The notes under the pieces are model-generated. The model worked only from the letters and a program-made list of their open reading frames with translations. It was not told the origin of the DNA and did no database searches. Made by a program: the position numbers and the translations under genes. Source: Rhodospirillaceae bacterium (GTDB lineage: Bacteria; Pseudomonadota; Alphaproteobacteria; Kiloniellales; DSM-21159). From it: a stretch of DNA of 50,689 bases. The stretch is from contig JAJUFM010000008.1 in the NCBI GenBank assembly GCA_029265995.1, positions 1 through 50,689 on the forward strand, given 5' to 3'. Positions 17,064-26,528 of the stretch are shown here, piece after piece; within the stretch, counting starts at the first letter, position 1, and every line of letters begins with the position of its first letter.

Positions 17064-18152
17064 TTATCCCAAAAGACGGCCAATCACCTTAGCGGTGTAA
17101 TCAACCATGGGAATGATCCTGGCGTAGTCTATGCGTGTCGGGCCGATGACCCCGATCGCCCCTACGATCTGCTGCTGCTGGTTGTAGAATGGGGCGATCA
17201 CTGTCGAACAGCCGGCCACGCCAAAAAGCTCATTCTCGGCACCGATGAAAATCTGCACGCCCTCGGCTTTCTCAGTGAGAGAAAGCATACGCAGCATCGC
17301 TTCCTTTTGCTCGAGAACGCTGAAGAGGTGTCGAATTCGCTCGAGGTCTTCGATCGCCTGAATATCCGAGAGCAGCTGCGCCTGACCGCGGACAATCAGC
17401 GCGCCGCCTCTTTCTCCTCCTGCCCAGGTGGCGAGGCCTGCCTGAACGACACGGCTGGTCAGTTCATCCAGCTGGGCCCGCTGACTGCGTACTTCCTCTT
17501 CAATCTCTGCTTGGGCATCCCCCAAGGAGCGGCCGCGCAGGCGGGCTGAGAGGTAATTTCCAGCTTCAGCGAGAGAGGAGGGCGGCAGACCCATCGGCAC
17601 GTCAATGATCCGATTCTCGACGTTCCCCGATTCCGTCACTAGAACGACGAGGGCGCGCCCCGGTCCAAGGGGCACGAATTCAATGTGCTTTGGAGCCTCG
17701 TCCTGCTTGGGCGCCATGACGAGCCCCGCACAACGCGAGAGATCGGATAGAAGCCGCGTCGCTTCCTCGAGTACCTGGGTCACTGAGCGGCCGGACGCAG
17801 CGCACTGTCCTTCGATGATCTCCTGCTCGTCGCGTCCCAAATTGCCACGCTCCAGCAGGCCGTCAACATAAAGCCGCAAACCCCTGTCCGTCGGCATGCG
17901 GCCGGCGGAAGTATGAGGCGAGGTCAGCAAGCCGAGCTCCTCCAGATCCGCCATCACATTGCGGATGGTGGCTGGAGAGAGGAAGAGACCCATCTTGCGC
18001 GCCAACGTGCGCGAACCGACCGGTGCTCCCGTCTCGACATAGGCATCCACGATCATGCGCAATATGTCGCGCGATCGCGTGTTAAGGACAGTACTCAGAG
18101 AAGGATTCAGTGGCTCACTCATACGCAGGTTTTCTGGATCAGGCTCGCTCAT
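17064..18152 (-). CDS. hrcA: Heat-inducible transcription repressor HrcA
   Basis: Represses chaperone operons by binding CIRCE elements. 362 residues: N-terminal winged helix (SRDILRMIVDAYVETGAPVGSRTLARK, then SPATIRNVMADLEELGLL), the HTSAGRMPTDRGLRLYVD motif, and the central GAF-like plus C-terminal domain ending IGVIGPTRIDYARIIPMVDY. I chose ATG 18152 because AGGTG precedes it. The frame is open to 18209 and a second ATG lies at 18122. I saw no CIRCE palindrome (TTAGCACTC-N9-GAGTGCTAA) in this window, so its targets (groESL or dnaK) are elsewhere. Confidence 0.95.
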   Translation of the reverse strand: MSEPDPENLRMSEPLNPSLSTVLNTRSRDILRMIVDAYVETGAPVGSRTLARKMGLFLSPATIRNVMADLEELGLLTSPHTSAGRMPTDRGLRLYVDGLLERGNLGRDEQEIIEGQCAASGRSVTQVLEEATRLLSDLSRCAGLVMAPKQDEAPKHIEFVPLGPGRALVVLVTESGNVENRIIDVPMGLPPSSLAEAGNYLSARLRGRSLGDAQAEIEEEVRSQRAQLDELTSRVVQAGLATWAGGERGGALIVRGQAQLLSDIQAIEDLERIRHLFSVLEQKEAMLRMLSLTEKAEGVQIFIGAENELFGVAGCSTVIAPFYNQQQQIVGAIGVIGPTRIDYARIIPMVDYTAKVIGRLLG

Positions 18153-18176
18153 CACCTTTAGACTGTTACGGCATTT

Positions 18177-18196
18177 AAGCCACGTTCTTGTGGCTT
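18177..18196. repeat. Inverted repeat upstream of hrcA
   Basis: AAGCCAC (18177-18183) and GTGGCTT (18190-18196) are perfect seven-base arms around GTTCTT, 25 bp before the hrcA start in the hrcA/rph divergent region. It could be an operator or a leader hairpin. It does not match CIRCE. Confidence 0.3.
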
Positions 18197-18376
18197 TCAA
18201 CTGGATCACCGACTTGGGCAGGGGCTACGCCGGAAGGCGGTTGGCGAATTGCTGACCCGCAAAGGAGGCCATAGCCAGCGCGGCGGAATATCGGACCCCG
18301 CCAGAGTTCAATCACTGGACGGCCGCCTCCACCGTCGTTAGGTTCGCAAGATTCCAGAGATTACAGGAGTGTTCTC

Positions 18377-19108
18377 ATGTCTGCGAGCGGGCGTCCCAGC
18401 GGCCGTCGAGTTGATGCCCTGCGCGACATCGACTTCAAGATCGATGTAAACAAGTATGCGGAAGGCTCTTGCCTCGTTTCTTTTGGCGATACGAAGGTTC
18501 TCTGCACCGCAACGATCGAGCAGTCTGTACCTCCCTGGCTTCGCAACAGTGGGCGGGGCTGGGTGACGGCCGAGTACGGCATGTTGCCGCGTGCCACCGA
18601 CACCCGCACGGACCGGGAAGCTGCACGCGGCAAGCAAACCGGCCGCACCCAGGAGATCCAGCGTCTTATCGGACGCTCCTTGCGCGCTGTAACTGATCTT
18701 ACCGGGTTCGGTGAGCGTCAGATTCGCGTAGATTGCGATGTCCTGCAGGCGGATGGGGGTACAAGGACGGCGGCGATCAGCGGCGGCTATGTCGCCTTAC
18801 ATCTCGCTTTCGACCATATGCGACGCCTTGGCGCCGTGTCGAAGAACCCGCTGCGGGAAGCTGTTGCTGCCGTTTCATGCGGTCTCTACGAGGGACAAGC
18901 AGTACTCGATCTGGATTACGCGGAAGACTCTCAGGCCGAAGCAGACGCCAACTTCGTCATGACGGCGTCTGGAGGGCTGGTCGAGATACAGGCTACGGCG
19001 GAGAAGCGGATCTTTGCTCGCTCCGAAATGACCGCGCTCATGGACCTTGCGGAGAAGGGTATTGCTGAACTGGTTCAGCGGCAGCGCGAAGCGTTGAGGT
19101 TAACCTAA
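18377..19108 (+). CDS. rph: Ribonuclease PH
   Basis: Phosphorolytic 3'-to-5' exoribonuclease that trims tRNA 3' ends. The 243-residue product has the family motifs [10 protein letters not shown] at the start, [18 protein letters not shown], the [19 protein letters not shown] segment, [19 protein letters not shown], and the phosphate-binding region [21 protein letters not shown] 18377 follows AGGAG. First gene of the rightward rph-rdgB-hemW operon, divergent from hrcA. Confidence 0.97.
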   Translation: MSASGRPSGRRVDALRDIDFKIDVNKYAEGSCLVSFGDTKVLCTATIEQSVPPWLRNSGRGWVTAEYGMLPRATDTRTDREAARGKQTGRTQEIQRLIGRSLRAVTDLTGFGERQIRVDCDVLQADGGTRTAAISGGYVALHLAFDHMRRLGAVSKNPLREAVAAVSCGLYEGQAVLDLDYAEDSQAEADANFVMTASGGLVEIQATAEKRIFARSEMTALMDLAEKGIAELVQRQREALRLT

Positions 19109-19133
19109 GGCGGACCGATCAGGAGATTCGGCA

Positions 19134-19733
19134 GTGAAATCTCTACCGGAAGGCGCAACCCTGGTCATCGCCAGCCACAATCCGGGTAAGGTGCGTGAGA
19201 TTGCAGAGCTGCTCGCGCCCTTCGATCTAAAGGTCAGATCAGCTGGCGACTTCGGCTTGCCGGAGCCTGAAGAGAATGGATCGACCTTTGCAGAGAATGC
19301 GGCGATCAAGGCCAAGGCTGCCGCCGCCGGTTGCGGGCTTCCTGCGCTGGCGGATGATAGCGGCCTGAGCGTGGCCGCCCTGGATGGTCAACCCGGCATC
19401 TATTCGGCCCGCTGGGCCGGTGCTGACAAGAACTTTACGCACGCCATGCAGCGTGTCGAGGAGGAACTCGGCGATACGCCCGATCGACGTGCAGAATTCG
19501 TCTGCGCCTTGGCTATGGCCTCCCCGGCGGGGGAAGTCGAACATTTCGAGGGGCGCGTTCAAGGCTGTCTGGTTTGGCCGCCGCGCGGCGATCAGGGCTT
19601 TGGCTATGATCCGATCTTTGTACCTAATGGTGAAACACGCACCTTCGGCGAAATGCCCCCTGCTGAGAAGCACGCCATCAGTCACCGTGCTCGGGCATTT
19701 GCACGGTTGAAGGAGCGGCTCAAGGTCCGCTGA
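19134..19733 (+). CDS. rdgB: RdgB/HAM1 non-canonical purine NTP pyrophosphatase
   Basis: Hydrolyses dITP, XTP and ITP to monophosphates, keeping damaged purines out of nucleic acid. 199 residues with the signature [10 protein letters not shown] near the N-terminus, [42 protein letters not shown] and [12 protein letters not shown]. The start is GTG 19134 with AGGAG nine bases upstream. Second cistron between rph (25 bp) and hemW (4 bp). Confidence 0.96.
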   Translation: MKSLPEGATLVIASHNPGKVREIAELLAPFDLKVRSAGDFGLPEPEENGSTFAENAAIKAKAAAAGCGLPALADDSGLSVAALDGQPGIYSARWAGADKNFTHAMQRVEEELGDTPDRRAEFVCALAMASPAGEVEHFEGRVQGCLVWPPRGDQGFGYDPIFVPNGETRTFGEMPPAEKHAISHRARAFARLKERLKVR

Positions 19734-19737
19734 TCTC

Positions 19738-20931
19738 ATGGTTTCTCCAGACCCCGGTTTCGGGCTCTACGTTCACTGGCCCTTTTGTCTCTCGAAGTGC
19801 CCCTACTGCGACTTTAACAGCCATGTACGGGAGCGGGTCGATGCGGCGCGCTGGCAGCGCGCGCTGCTGCGTGAGCTTGACCACTATGGCCAGCAGACAT
19901 TCGGTCGCCGCTTGACGTCGGTATTCTTTGGCGGCGGCACTCCTTCACTCATGCCCCCAGAAGCGGTTGCGGCGATCCTGGAGCGGTTGGGCAGCTACTG
20001 GCACCTGGACCATGACCTGGAAGTGTCACTCGAAGCGAATCCAACCTCCGCCGAGGCGGAGCGTTTCGCCGGCTTCGCGGCCGCCGGGGTGAATCGCCTC
20101 TCGATTGGGGTTCAAGCGCTGGAGGATGCTGCCCTCCGATTTCTTGGGCGGCAGCATTCTGTTGCGGAAGCACTGGAAGCCGTAGAGCTCGCACGCCGAG
20201 CGGTCAGGCGGTTTTCCTTCGACATGATCTATGCGCGCCCCGAGCAGACACCACAGGCCTGGAGCGCGGAGTTACAGCGCGCGCTCGATTTGGGGCCGGA
20301 GCACCTCTCGCTTTATCAACTGGTGATCGAACCTGGAACGCAGTTCCATGGCGCGCTGCGCCGAGGCGAGCTTTCGCTCCTTGACGAAGAAATTCAGGCC
20401 GATCTTTACGAGGCTACCAATAGGACCCTCGATGCGGCTGGATTGCCGGCCTATGAAGTTTCCAATCATGCCCGCCCGGGCGCCGAGTGCCGCCATAACC
20501 TGACCTATTGGCGCTATGGGGACTACATTGGCATTGGGCCGGGTGCGCATGGTCGGCTGACCATTTCCGGTATCAAGCGCGCCACGCGCCAGCATCGTGC
20601 GCCGGAGATCTGGCTGGAAAGGGTGGAAAAGCTGGGGCACGCCACACAGGCGGAAGAGGCACTGGATGCCGCGCAGCGGCTGGAAGAACTCTTGATGATG
20701 GGTTTGCGGCTCTCTGAGCCTGTCAGCCGCGACGCCTTCAAGCGGGAGGCCGGGGTGCAGCCCGAGGAGCTGTTGGACCCCGCGAAGCTGATGGTCGCAA
20801 CAGCAGAGGGTTACCTAATTCTCGATGACCAGGGACTTCGGGCCAGCGGAGAAGGACGGCTTCGCCTCAACACGCTTCTTCCCTGGCTTCTGGAGGGCGC
20901 CGGTGCGGGTCGCCTCTCAGCCGCTCCGTAG
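19738..20931 (+). CDS. hemW: Radical SAM heme chaperone HemW
   Basis: Radical SAM protein formerly called oxygen-independent coproporphyrinogen oxidase-like, now regarded as a heme-trafficking chaperone. 397 residues. The cluster motif is CLSKCPYC (C-x3-C-x2-C) at residues 17-24 region, followed by FFGGGTPSLM, EANPTSAE, RLSIGVQ and the HemN C-terminal domain. The exact HemW pattern lacks the extra cysteine of true HemN. The gene starts 4 bp after the rdgB stop. Confidence 0.94.
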   Translation: MVSPDPGFGLYVHWPFCLSKCPYCDFNSHVRERVDAARWQRALLRELDHYGQQTFGRRLTSVFFGGGTPSLMPPEAVAAILERLGSYWHLDHDLEVSLEANPTSAEAERFAGFAAAGVNRLSIGVQALEDAALRFLGRQHSVAEALEAVELARRAVRRFSFDMIYARPEQTPQAWSAELQRALDLGPEHLSLYQLVIEPGTQFHGALRRGELSLLDEEIQADLYEATNRTLDAAGLPAYEVSNHARPGAECRHNLTYWRYGDYIGIGPGAHGRLTISGIKRATRQHRAPEIWLERVEKLGHATQAEEALDAAQRLEELLMMGLRLSEPVSRDAFKREAGVQPEELLDPAKLMVATAEGYLILDDQGLRASGEGRLRLNTLLPWLLEGAGAGRLSAAP

Positions 20932-20962
20932 AGCTTTCGCTTTGAGCGGCCCCCAGACACTT

Positions 20963-20992
20963 ACGCGCTCAGGTAAGACTACCTGAGCGCGT
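20963..20992. terminator. 13-bp perfect hairpin between convergent hemW and rhlE
   Basis: ACGCGCTCAGGTA (20963-20975) pairs perfectly with TACCTGAGCGCGT (20980-20992) around AGAC. It sits in the 68-bp gap between two convergent genes, 8 bp beyond the helicase stop. No T-run follows, so it may work as a bidirectional structure or RNA end stabiliser. Confidence 0.55.
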
Positions 20993-20999
20993 TGTCCAT

Positions 21000-22301
21000 C
21001 TAAGCGGCGCGGTTCTGAACCGGCGCGCGATCACGACGCTGAGGCCGCGCACCGCTCTTGGAGGACTTGCCCGGTGCCGCCTGGCCGAAGCGGTTTCCCT
21101 TCGCCGCGTGCGCAGGACGTCCAAAGTTTTGGCGCGGCTTTCGCTTGGCGGGAGAGACAATTTCAGGCTCGCCACCTCGGCGCCGATCTTCGGAAGGCAG
21201 CTTCTGCTGTATCAGCTTTTCAATGCTGCGCAGGTACGCGCGCTCTTCCGCATTGCAAAAGGAGATCGCTTCTCCACTGGCACCTGCGCGAGCCGTGCGC
21301 CCGATGCGGTGGACGTAGCTCTCCGGAACGTTCGGGAGGTCGTAGTTGATGACGTGACTGACGCCATCCACGTCGATGCCTCTAGCGGCAATGTCAGTAG
21401 CGATCAAAACCCGAAGGCGGCCGTTACGGAAGGCGGCAAGCGTGCGTTCCCGCTGTCCTTGCGACTTGTTGCCATGAATGGCTTCCGCCGCAATGCCATC
21501 GTTGGACAGGTTGCGCGCAATCTTGTCGGCACCGTGCTTTGTGCGAGCGAACACCAGAGTACGGTCATAGTTCAGCGTGGTCAGCAACTCGCGTAACAGG
21601 GAGCGCTTGTCGACTCCATCCACGAGGATCACGCGCTGAGAAACGCGTTCGGCCGTGGAGGCTACCGGTGCCACCTCTACGCGTATAGGGTCGCGGAGCA
21701 GCTCACCGGCAAGCGTGGCAATGTCCTTCGGCATCGTTGCCGAGAAGAAGAGATTTTGCCTGATCACCGGCAGCTGCTGGACGATCTGGCGGATCGGCTG
21801 AATGAAGCCCATGTCCAGCATCTGATCCGCTTCGTCGAGCACCAGCATCTGGACGTGAGACAGGTCCAGCGCCCGCTGGCGAGTGAGATCGAGCAGGCGG
21901 CCAGGGGTGGCAACAAGGACATCCACTCCCCTCTGAAGCGCTCTGATCTGACGGTTGATCGGAACACCGCCAAAGGCAACAGCCGAGGTCAAGGGTAAAT
22001 GGCGACCGTAGGCACGGAAGGATTCACGGATCTGGTTTGCCAGTTCGCGCGTCGGGCTCAGGACCAGAACTCGACAAGTGTTGCGTGAGGCGCGGCCCCC
22101 CATGTTCGAGAGCCGGTGCAGCAGGGGAAGCGCAAAGGCGGCCGTCTTGCCGGTACCTGTCTGGGCGATGCCGAGGAGGTCCTTGCCTGCAATGACGCCG
22201 GGAATGGCTTGAGCCTGAATGGGAGTAGGGGCGTCATAGCCTTCGTCGGCCAGCGCCTGTAGCAGCGGCTGGGCAAGACCCAGCGCAGAAAAATTCGTCA
22301 A
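21000..22301 (-). CDS. rhlE: DEAD-box ATP-dependent RNA helicase, RhlE-type
   Basis: 433 residues with all DEAD-box motifs in order: Q motif (PTPIQAQAIP), AQTGTGKT, PTRELA, ATPGR, DEAD, SAT, TDIAARGIDV and HRIGRTARAG. The C-terminal extension of about 60 residues is rich in Lys, Arg, Gly and Pro (QNFGRPAHAAKGNRFG, PQRRDRAP), as in RhlE proteins that bind RNA. The start is TTG 22301 (MTNFSALGL, the expected opening), with a weak purine stretch (AGAAAG) upstream. About 270 bp without a gene precede it up to the kps terminator, which leaves room for a long leader. Confidence 0.93.
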   Translation of the reverse strand: MTNFSALGLAQPLLQALADEGYDAPTPIQAQAIPGVIAGKDLLGIAQTGTGKTAAFALPLLHRLSNMGGRASRNTCRVLVLSPTRELANQIRESFRAYGRHLPLTSAVAFGGVPINRQIRALQRGVDVLVATPGRLLDLTRQRALDLSHVQMLVLDEADQMLDMGFIQPIRQIVQQLPVIRQNLFFSATMPKDIATLAGELLRDPIRVEVAPVASTAERVSQRVILVDGVDKRSLLRELLTTLNYDRTLVFARTKHGADKIARNLSNDGIAAEAIHGNKSQGQRERTLAAFRNGRLRVLIATDIAARGIDVDGVSHVINYDLPNVPESYVHRIGRTARAGASGEAISFCNAEERAYLRSIEKLIQQKLPSEDRRRGGEPEIVSPAKRKPRQNFGRPAHAAKGNRFGQAAPGKSSKSGARPQRRDRAPVQNRAA

Positions 22302-22572
22302 GAGAAGTCGCTTTCTATTTCGATATGCGCAGCACTGCCGTCATCGCTGAGCGAAGCGGACCGCCTACGCGGGGGGAATGTGACGCCCCGCGTGACTGGG
22401 CTGTCGTATCGGAAATAAAGCCAACGGCGAGACGCCACTTGTGAAATTGCGTTCACGCGGCCGCTGTGCAGAAACCGCTTGCTGCGGTGCACAATAGATG
22501 CCGGCATCGCGGTCCGATTGCAAGGGAATTTGTGTTGGTTGCCAATTTCGATGGGAGCGGTAGCACGAAACG

Positions 22573-22603
22573 AAAAAGGGGCAGCCCTGAGGACTGCCCC
22601 TTT
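22573..22603 (-). terminator. Rho-independent terminator of the kps operon
   Basis: On the minus strand AAAGGGGCAG pairs with CTGCCCCTTT (22603-22594 with 22584-22575) around a nine-base loop, and the T-run continues past the stem. It lies 18 bp beyond the kpsD stop. The rest of 22302-22620 holds only the leader of the helicase gene, with no other recognised element. Confidence 0.75.
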
Positions 22604-22620
22604 CTTGCAGCTCGCCTGGA

Positions 22621-24345
22621 TTAGAGTGTCATGACGACCCGGGAGATCACCGCGATCTGATAGATCATCTCCGCGAGCTCCTGGGCAAACACCCAACCCT
22701 TGAAATCGACCCGTGGTGGTGCAATTACCTCGTCCCCGGGACGCACGATCGTGCTGGGGCTGACAAGTTCCACCTGCCCGTTAAGCCGCCTCAAGATCAC
22801 CCGGCCACTGTCGCCACGGTCGGTAAGTCCGCCCGAGCGGTCTAGGTAGAAGCGCGCAGTCTTGCCTTCCTCATAGGCCATGGCCTGTGGGGCCGTGACC
22901 TCGCCAGAGACCAGTACCACCCCCCGCTGGGGCGGAATGATGATTTCATCTCCGTCTTCCAGGCGCAGATCTACAAAGCGGCCCTTGGAGTCAACGACGA
23001 CGACCGTACCATCCGGCTGCACCTGGCGGGCCCGTTCGATGTACCCCATCACCATTTCCGCTTCGGTGCGACGGATGGTGGCCTCGCCCTGCAGGTCGAT
23101 GGTGGAGCTTACGAGGGAACGCTCTAGCCGATCCAAGGCGGCTTCCAGCGACGCCTTCTGCTGGCGTGCGACACTCTCTCTCCGCAAATGCACCGCGTGA
23201 ACGGCCGCGAGTTGGGGATCAACCTCTATGTAGTCCATCAACTGAAGCAGGCTCGCATTGCGGCTCGCGACCATGGTCGAGGGACCCAGGTGGGCTCCGC
23301 TCACCGATATCATGATGGTGTCGCTGGCTTCGTCTGCCCCGAAGGTCACGCGATCCTGGTCGCGCAGTTCCTGGGTCTCCAGTTTGGCAAGAGGGATGTA
23401 ATCGGCTTCTGGCTCACCCGAACGGCTGCCGATGATCCGCGCGTGAGTTGCCTTCGGCAAAGGCCGAGCAAGACGAATGAGTTCTGCGCCAGTCAGAGGA
23501 CCATCGACCGGAAATTCGAAACGATAGTTGTTCCGAACATCCCCTTCAGCGGCAACCATGCTGCGCTGCTGCCCGACGAGGATCGTGTCACCTTCCTGGA
23601 AGTTGATCCGTGGCAGACGGCCGGCCAGGAGGAAGTTGTAGAGGTCTGCGCGAGCAATAACCCTGTCATTTCGCAGGATGCTTATATCGCGATAGCTGCC
23701 GCGGTTGGGATCGACACCGCCGGCCTTTGCTAGGAAGTCGATGACCGATTCGGAAGGCGCGCCGGGAAAGCGGCCGGGCCTGTCGACGTAACCCGTTACG
23801 AATACGCCGATAGCGCGGGCGCTCGCCAATGTCGCATAGACACCAACGTTCTCCCGATACACCGAGCGGACCTGTTGCTCCACGTGTTGCGAGAGGGAGC
23901 CGCTTGAAACGCCGCGTACGGATACCGGGCCGATGCCGGGCAGGAAGATGTTGCCCTGTGGATCGACGGCCGTGGTGATCTCCTGTTCGATCTGCCCCCA
24001 GGTGCTCACCAGGATCTGGTCGCCGACATCAATCTGATAGTCAGGGTGTGGTCCCTGACCGCCCGCCATGCCGGGCGATTCGAAGAGGCTGGCCCCAAAG
24101 GGCGGCAGGCTATCGATGAAGGGATCGGCAGGACGCTCCGGAACAACCACTTGCGGCCAGCGCACGCTCGGCTGTGTTGCACCCTCGTTTTCGGGCCGAG
24201 CGCGGGGCACCGGCGGCATGGATTCGCCGTTCGTTACGCCCGGTTGAATATCTTGTGACGTAACAGTTTGACCCGCCTGTGCCATGGCTTCGCTGGACGC
24301 GAAGAGCATCAGCGCGAGACCCGCGATGACGAACAGTAAGCGCAC
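22621..24345 (-). CDS. kpsD: Outer-membrane polysaccharide export protein, KpsD/Wza type
   Basis: 574 residues with a Sec signal peptide (about 1-22, ending EAMAQ, no lipobox cysteine). A proline-rich stretch follows, then the poly_export domain (DYQIDVGDQILVSTWGQ, VDPQGNIFLPGIGPVSVRG) and repeated SLBB domains (AIGVFVTGYVDRPGRF; GVVLSGEV-like VVLVSGEVTAPQAMAYEEGKT). This is the periplasmic/outer-membrane conduit through which the ABC-exported capsule leaves the cell. Absence of a lipid anchor points to KpsD rather than Wza. The start is GTG 24345. Last gene of the leftward operon, closed by the terminator at 22573-22603. Confidence 0.9.
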   Translation of the reverse strand: MRLLFVIAGLALMLFASSEAMAQAGQTVTSQDIQPGVTNGESMPPVPRARPENEGATQPSVRWPQVVVPERPADPFIDSLPPFGASLFESPGMAGGQGPHPDYQIDVGDQILVSTWGQIEQEITTAVDPQGNIFLPGIGPVSVRGVSSGSLSQHVEQQVRSVYRENVGVYATLASARAIGVFVTGYVDRPGRFPGAPSESVIDFLAKAGGVDPNRGSYRDISILRNDRVIARADLYNFLLAGRLPRINFQEGDTILVGQQRSMVAAEGDVRNNYRFEFPVDGPLTGAELIRLARPLPKATHARIIGSRSGEPEADYIPLAKLETQELRDQDRVTFGADEASDTIMISVSGAHLGPSTMVASRNASLLQLMDYIEVDPQLAAVHAVHLRRESVARQQKASLEAALDRLERSLVSSTIDLQGEATIRRTEAEMVMGYIERARQVQPDGTVVVVDSKGRFVDLRLEDGDEIIIPPQRGVVLVSGEVTAPQAMAYEEGKTARFYLDRSGGLTDRGDSGRVILRRLNGQVELVSPSTIVRPGDEVIAPPRVDFKGWVFAQELAEMIYQIAVISRVVMTL

Positions 24346-24415
24346 TTGTAGGGCCCCCCTACTGGTAAATTTCCAGGATGGAAAGCTAGCAGCAGCCCAC
24401 CCTTAGTCGAGTATT

Positions 24416-25870
24416 CTAGTTCATCAGGTGATCTTGAATACCAGTGATGATTAAGCGACCAATCAAGAACACCAAGAGCGACGCCAGGAACACCAGGCCA
24501 ACGTTCTCGAGCCGCTGCGGGAAGCGCGCAGTTTCCGCCTCATGCGGCTGAACGATAGGTACCAGATAGACCTGCTGACGCTGTGCTTCGATTCTGGCGC
24601 TTTCAAGTGACGTGATCGCAGATGTGTATTCTTGATGCGCCAACTCCCGCTCGAGCACGAGTAGCTCGTAGTCGTTCAGGACGTTTGCATAGCGCCGGTC
24701 CCCGTCTTCTCCGGTTCCCGTCAGCCGTTCCTCTTCGGCGCGGATCTGTTCTTCGATTGCCTTGAGGCGGTTACGCAACGCGGTGATCTGCATGCTTCCA
24801 GGATCCATGTAGGAAATGGATTCCCCGAGCTCCGCTGCCACTTGTGCGTACTCGCTTTCGAGGCCTGATATGATCGAAAGGATTCCCCCGGAGCGCTGAG
24901 CTGGATCAAGCTCCTGGTTGGAAAGCCGGAAGCGAAGCAGTTCGGTGCGCACGTCAGCCATGCGTTGCTCCGCGCGCTCCACTTCGCTGCGCGCGATCCT
25001 GAGCGCATCTTCTTCCGCGCGCTTGTTGAAGGCGTTTACCAGCCTCTCGCTGATATCGTTCAGCGCGACGAGAAGACTGCGGGAATCTTCGGGCCGGTAG
25101 GTCTTGGCGCCGATGGTAATGATGCCCGTGGCCTGGTCGTAGACAACGCTAACCCGCTTCTTATAGTGCTCAACCAGATCCTCGAAGCTCGCATCGTTGG
25201 ACAGGCGCGAGATGAAGTCCCCTTCGTCTCGGGTAAACATGCTGCGGATGTCCACCTGCTCGGCAAGCTGTTGCACGGCATCGTGCGACGCGGCGAACTC
25301 AGCGATACTGTCGGCCTCGATGGAAGCACTTCCCAGCTGAATCCCGCCCATCGCCGAGCTCATCAAGGAGGGGGCGGCAGAGGAGCCGGGGGAGCGGACC
25401 GATATCCGCGTTTCCGTGTAGTAGAGGTCGGAGGCGATCAGGCCGTAGTATATGGCGGCAAACAAGGTGGGCAAGCCGACCACCAGCAGCAGTGGCAGGA
25501 AGAAGCGCAGCTTACGCAACCGATCGCGCTGGTTTCGGTCGCTGCCATAGCTGGAACGGAAGGTCTCGCTTTCCCGAGGTGTTGCGACCAGAGGTTTCGC
25601 TGGTGCTTCCTTCTCGGCTGGAGCTTTGGCGCGCGCGGCCGCTGCCGCCTTGGCACGCGGAGAAGCCTTCTTGCGGGGCTTTTCCTCGACCGAAGCAAGA
25701 GGATCCAGCTCGTCGAAGATCTCGCTTTCCGTCGTGGTCGCTACCTTGCGTCCACCCGTGGCCATGTCGCCATTTTCAGCGGGCTTTGCCGCCGCCGTGG
25801 TTTCCTTTGCAGCCTTGTCGGCGGCGCGGTTGCGCCGGCGGTATGCAGAAAGGTCGTCGACTCGCGCCAT
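24416..25870 (-). CDS. kpsE: Capsule export inner-membrane protein, KpsE type (PCP family)
   Basis: 484 residues. A charged Ala/Lys/Glu-rich cytoplasmic N-terminus of about 120 residues is followed by a first membrane helix (FFLPLLLVVGLPTLFAAIYY). Next comes a large periplasmic region with coiled-coil segments (EEDALRIARSEVERAEQRM; LRNRLKAIEEQIRAEEERL), then a second helix (LVFLASLLVFLIGRLII) and a short end. This is the adaptor that bridges the KpsMT transporter and KpsD. The N-terminal extension makes it about 100 residues longer than E. coli KpsE. It lies 10 bp after kpsT. Confidence 0.9.
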   Translation of the reverse strand: MARVDDLSAYRRRNRAADKAAKETTAAAKPAENGDMATGGRKVATTTESEIFDELDPLASVEEKPRKKASPRAKAAAAARAKAPAEKEAPAKPLVATPRESETFRSSYGSDRNQRDRLRKLRFFLPLLLVVGLPTLFAAIYYGLIASDLYYTETRISVRSPGSSAAPSLMSSAMGGIQLGSASIEADSIAEFAASHDAVQQLAEQVDIRSMFTRDEGDFISRLSNDASFEDLVEHYKKRVSVVYDQATGIITIGAKTYRPEDSRSLLVALNDISERLVNAFNKRAEEDALRIARSEVERAEQRMADVRTELLRFRLSNQELDPAQRSGGILSIISGLESEYAQVAAELGESISYMDPGSMQITALRNRLKAIEEQIRAEEERLTGTGEDGDRRYANVLNDYELLVLERELAHQEYTSAITSLESARIEAQRQQVYLVPIVQPHEAETARFPQRLENVGLVFLASLLVFLIGRLIITGIQDHLMN

Positions 25871-25880
25871 ATCTTATCGC

Positions 25881-26528
25881 CTAAAGTTCACGGTAAAGGC
25901 GCAGCGCTTCATCGACATCGTCGAATCGCTGCATCTCGCCGTTGTTGAGAAGAAAGACCACTTCGCAGGCCTTTCGAACGGTGCTTTCGTTGTGCGAGAC
26001 CATGATCATGGTCGACCGCTGCCGCAACTCGTTGAAGGAGTCGGCAAACCTCTTGCGAAAGCGGGAATCGCCAACACCAGGGATCTCGTCGATCAGGTAG
26101 CAGTCAAACCTGACGAAGAGCGACATGGCTGTCGCGATCCGCGCACGCATGCCGGAGGAATAGGTCTTGATAGGCTCATTTATGTAGTCGCCCAGCTCAG
26201 CGAAATCCTGGACGAACTCGACTGCTTCCTGCCAATCGACACCATAGATGCGCGAGATGAAACGGATGTTGTCCACGCCGGTCATCGAGGCAAGAAAGCC
26301 GCCTGAAAAGCCCATGGGCCAGGAGAGGCGCGCATTCGTACGAATCTCTCCGCGGTTGGGCGCCTCGGCGCGGGCAATGATCCGTAGAAGCGTCGATTTT
26401 CCGGCGCCATTGCGGCCGAGAATTCCGACGTTGCGATCCGTAGGAATATCAACGTTCAGGTCGCGCAGCACATAATGACGCCCGCGCTGCTTGCGATACC
26501 ACTTTGTAACGTCGCGGAGCTGGATCAC
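25881..26528 (-). CDS. kpsT: Capsule polysaccharide ABC transporter ATP-binding protein, KpsT type
   Basis: 215 residues. Walker A is GRNGAGKS, the signature is YSSGMRARIA (the degenerate form usual in KpsT/RfbE-type subunits), and Walker B is CYLIDE. I chose GTG 26528 (MIQLRDVTKWYRK), since it gives the family length, overlaps the kpsM stop by four bases (GTGA), and has GGAAGGA upstream. The open frame runs back to 26597 inside kpsM. It powers export of the lipid-linked capsule chain across the inner membrane. Confidence 0.93.
   Translation of the reverse strand: MIQLRDVTKWYRKQRGRHYVLRDLNVDIPTDRNVGILGRNGAGKSTLLRIIARAEAPNRGEIRTNARLSWPMGFSGGFLASMTGVDNIRFISRIYGVDWQEAVEFVQDFAELGDYINEPIKTYSSGMRARIATAMSLFVRFDCYLIDEIPGVGDSRFRKRFADSFNELRQRSTMIMVSHNESTVRKACEVVFLLNNGEMQRFDDVDEALRLYREL

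Noticed and set aside
16316..18376. Search for a CIRCE element near hrcA/grpE.
   Set aside because: No TTAGCACTC-N9-GAGTGCTAA or close variant was seen. The inverted repeat at 18177-18196 has a different sequence.
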